Origin: JAWLEV01 sp041685915
Lineage (GTDB): Bacteria; Chloroflexota; Anaerolineae; UBA1429
DNA length: 13,270 nt
Assembly (NCBI GenBank): GCA_041685915.1
Contig: JAWLEV010000074.1
Coordinates: 1-13,270 of the forward strand
Direction: 5' to 3'
Below the pieces are notes generated by a model that was not told the DNA's origin, did not search any database, and saw only the letters and a program-made list of their open reading frames with translations. A program made the position numbers and the translations under genes. This document shows, one piece after another, positions 11,693-13,270 of this stretch (its first letter is position 1; each line of letters opens with the position of its first letter).

Positions 11693-13270
11693 ATGAAGAC
11701 AAAAGAATCCGTACACCAATGTGACGTGCTCGTCGTGGGCGGCGGCGGGGCGGCCCTGCGGGCGGCCATCGCGGCCCATGAAAGGGATCCTGACCTGGAG
11801 ATCATCCTGGTGACCAAAGGGAAACTGGGGCAGAGCGGCGTGACGGCTACGGCCTGCTCGGACCGTATGGCCTTCCATGCCACGCTGCCCACCACGGAGC
11901 CAGGCGGCGACGAGGCCTGGCGCTACCACGCCGAGGATATCTATCGCATCGGCGGCCATGTTTCCGACGCCGACCTGGCCATCATACCGGCCCGCAACGC
12001 GGCCCAGGCCTTTGACTATCTGGATGAACTCGGCGTGCCGTGGGCGCGTCGCCCGGATGGCACGGTGGACCAGTTCGTGACCGATGGCTCTGACTATGCC
12101 CGGGCCTGCTACACCGGCCCCTATACGGCAAACCACATCGAAAAAGCCCTGCTGCGACGATTGCGGGAACTCCCCATCGCGGTATGGGAAAAAGAGATGG
12201 TCGCCGAACTGCTGATGGATGAAAAGGACAAGGGGGTGTGCGGCGCCCTCCTGGTCTCGGAGCGTGACGAAACGGTCACGGCTTTGAGTGCCAAGGCCGT
12301 CATCCTGGCCACGGGAGGTGCGGGGAACATCTATGCCGTCAACGTCTATCCGCCGGACTGTACGGGCGACGGCTATGCCCTGGCCTATCGGGCCGGTGCC
12401 GAACTGGTCAACCTGGAGTTCATCCAGATCGGCCTCTGCTCCCTGGAGACAAACCTGGCCTGCTCGGGCAGCATGATGCGCGCCCTCCCGCGTCTGGTGA
12501 ACGACGCGGGGGAGGAATTCCTACCCCGTTATGTGGCGCAGGCAAAAGGGCGAGGGGGGAGGGAGAATCCCCATGACATCCTTTTTATCAAGGGGGCCAG
12601 CTGGCCCGTCTCCTATCGCGAACCCTCCCACATCGTGGATGTCGCCGTGACCATGGAAAGGATGGCGGGGCATCGCGTCTTTCTAGATTACACCAGGGAC
12701 CCGGCAGGGCTGGACGTGGCCGCCCTCTCCCCCAAGGTGCGTTCCTGGTACAGGAATAGGGGTTTGACGGCCGGCGATCCCGCCATGGGCAGCCCCCTGG
12801 CACGCCTGAAGGCCATCAACCATCCCTCGGTAACCTGGCTGGCCGAGCGAGGGATCGATCTGGAGGCGGGAGATATGGTAGAGATCGCCCCGGCCATCCA
12901 GCACTTTCAAGGCGGGATCAAGATTCGCACCCACGCCGAGACGACGGTCGAGGGGCTCTTTGCCGCTGGCGAGGTGGCCGGTGGACACCACGGTGCCAAC
13001 AGACCGGGCGGGAATGCCCTTTTGAGCAGCCAGGTCTTTGGGCGCATCGCCGGCGAGAGCGCGGCCACGTACGCCAGAACGGAGGAGAGCAAAAAGGTCC
13101 CAGCCGACGCCCGGAGGACGATAGAGGAACTCTTCTCGCCAACGGGAGAGGACGCCACCACGGCACGGCGCACCGTTCGGGCAGCCATGGACGAGGCCGC
13201 CGCCGTCTACCGCACCACATCCGGCCTGGAAGAGTTGGTTGAGAAACTGGATACCCTGGCCCAAAAGGGT
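11693..13270 (+). CDS. SdhA/FrdA-like FAD-dependent oxidoreductase (3' partial)
   Basis: The reading frame stays open for 526 codons to the window end, so the C-terminus is missing. The N-terminus has the FAD-binding Rossmann motif VVGGGGAALRAAIAA (G16, G18, A21), then KGKLGQSGVTATACSDRMAF. The second FAD segment, GANRPGGNALLSSQVFGRIAGE, is near 434-456. H404 (QHFQGGI) and R437 (NRPGG) match dicarboxylate-binding residues of succinate dehydrogenase/fumarate reductase. The usual EFxQFHPT segment is replaced by EFIQIGLCSL, and the GRDVVAR segment carrying the catalytic Arg is not recognisable, so succinate or fumarate is probably not the substrate. It likely oxidises or reduces another acid, passing electrons to a partner encoded downstream; this is inference. 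The ribosome site is weak (GAGAGA next to the ATG). Only 63 nt separate it from the DUF362-TIM-barrel gene, with no clear promoter or terminator between them. Confidence 0.88.
   Translation, partial: MKTKESVHQCDVLVVGGGGAALRAAIAAHERDPDLEIILVTKGKLGQSGVTATACSDRMAFHATLPTTEPGGDEAWRYHAEDIYRIGGHVSDADLAIIPARNAAQAFDYLDELGVPWARRPDGTVDQFVTDGSDYARACYTGPYTANHIEKALLRRLRELPIAVWEKEMVAELLMDEKDKGVCGALLVSERDETVTALSAKAVILATGGAGNIYAVNVYPPDCTGDGYALAYRAGAELVNLEFIQIGLCSLETNLACSGSMMRALPRLVNDAGEEFLPRYVAQAKGRGGRENPHDILFIKGASWPVSYREPSHIVDVAVTMERMAGHRVFLDYTRDPAGLDVAALSPKVRSWYRNRGLTAGDPAMGSPLARLKAINHPSVTWLAERGIDLEAGDMVEIAPAIQHFQGGIKIRTHAETTVEGLFAAGEVAGGHHGANRPGGNALLSSQVFGRIAGESAATYARTEESKKVPADARRTIEELFSPTGEDATTARRTVRAAMDEAAAVYRTTSGLEELVEKLDTLAQKG

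Overview
The window looks like chromosomal DNA from a Chloroflexota-type bacterium (Anaerolineae or a relative). This is inferred from the style of the proteins: the MsmX/UgpC-type ATPase, the DHH-CBS-nucleotidyltransferase fusion, the AIR-synthase-like protein and the anchored glycosidase. It is moderately GC-rich. Its promoters are clear housekeeping-sigma sites (TTGACN, 17-18 bp spacer, TATANT). No rRNA, tRNA, CRISPR array, insertion sequence or phage gene was found. Nine complete genes and one 3'-truncated gene fill most of the sequence.

Left part (1-6310). An AIR-synthase/HypE-like protein (+) converges with a large DHH-CBS-CCA-nucleotidyltransferase gene (-); their stop codons share one CTAG. 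The nucleotidyltransferase gene and a membrane-anchored clan-A-type glycoside hydrolase gene (+) diverge from a compact promoter region where the two -35 boxes lie on top of each other. The glycosidase gene then converges with a calcineurin-like phosphoesterase gene (-), and their coding ends overlap by 68 bp.

Middle part (6311-9526). A small four-helix membrane protein gene (+) has its own promoter and a long leader. A perfect 17-bp hairpin sits midway between its stop and the stop of an ABC sugar-transporter ATPase gene (-). The ATPase gene has a strong promoter about 310 nt upstream of its start. The intervening leader can fold into a large structured RNA, which is the best candidate here for an undescribed regulatory element. 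Upstream lie infA (-), whose stop codon falls inside its own terminator, and an Rrf2-family regulator (-) with a Cys cluster that could hold an Fe-S centre.

Right part (9527-13270). Divergent from the Rrf2 gene is a probable operon. It contains a DUF362-type protein fused in frame to a xylose-isomerase-like TIM barrel, then an SdhA/FrdA-like flavoprotein that runs off the window. The divergent Rrf2 gene and a dyad around the operon's -35 box suggest, but do not prove, redox or Fe-S-responsive control of an uncharacterised oxidoreductase pathway.
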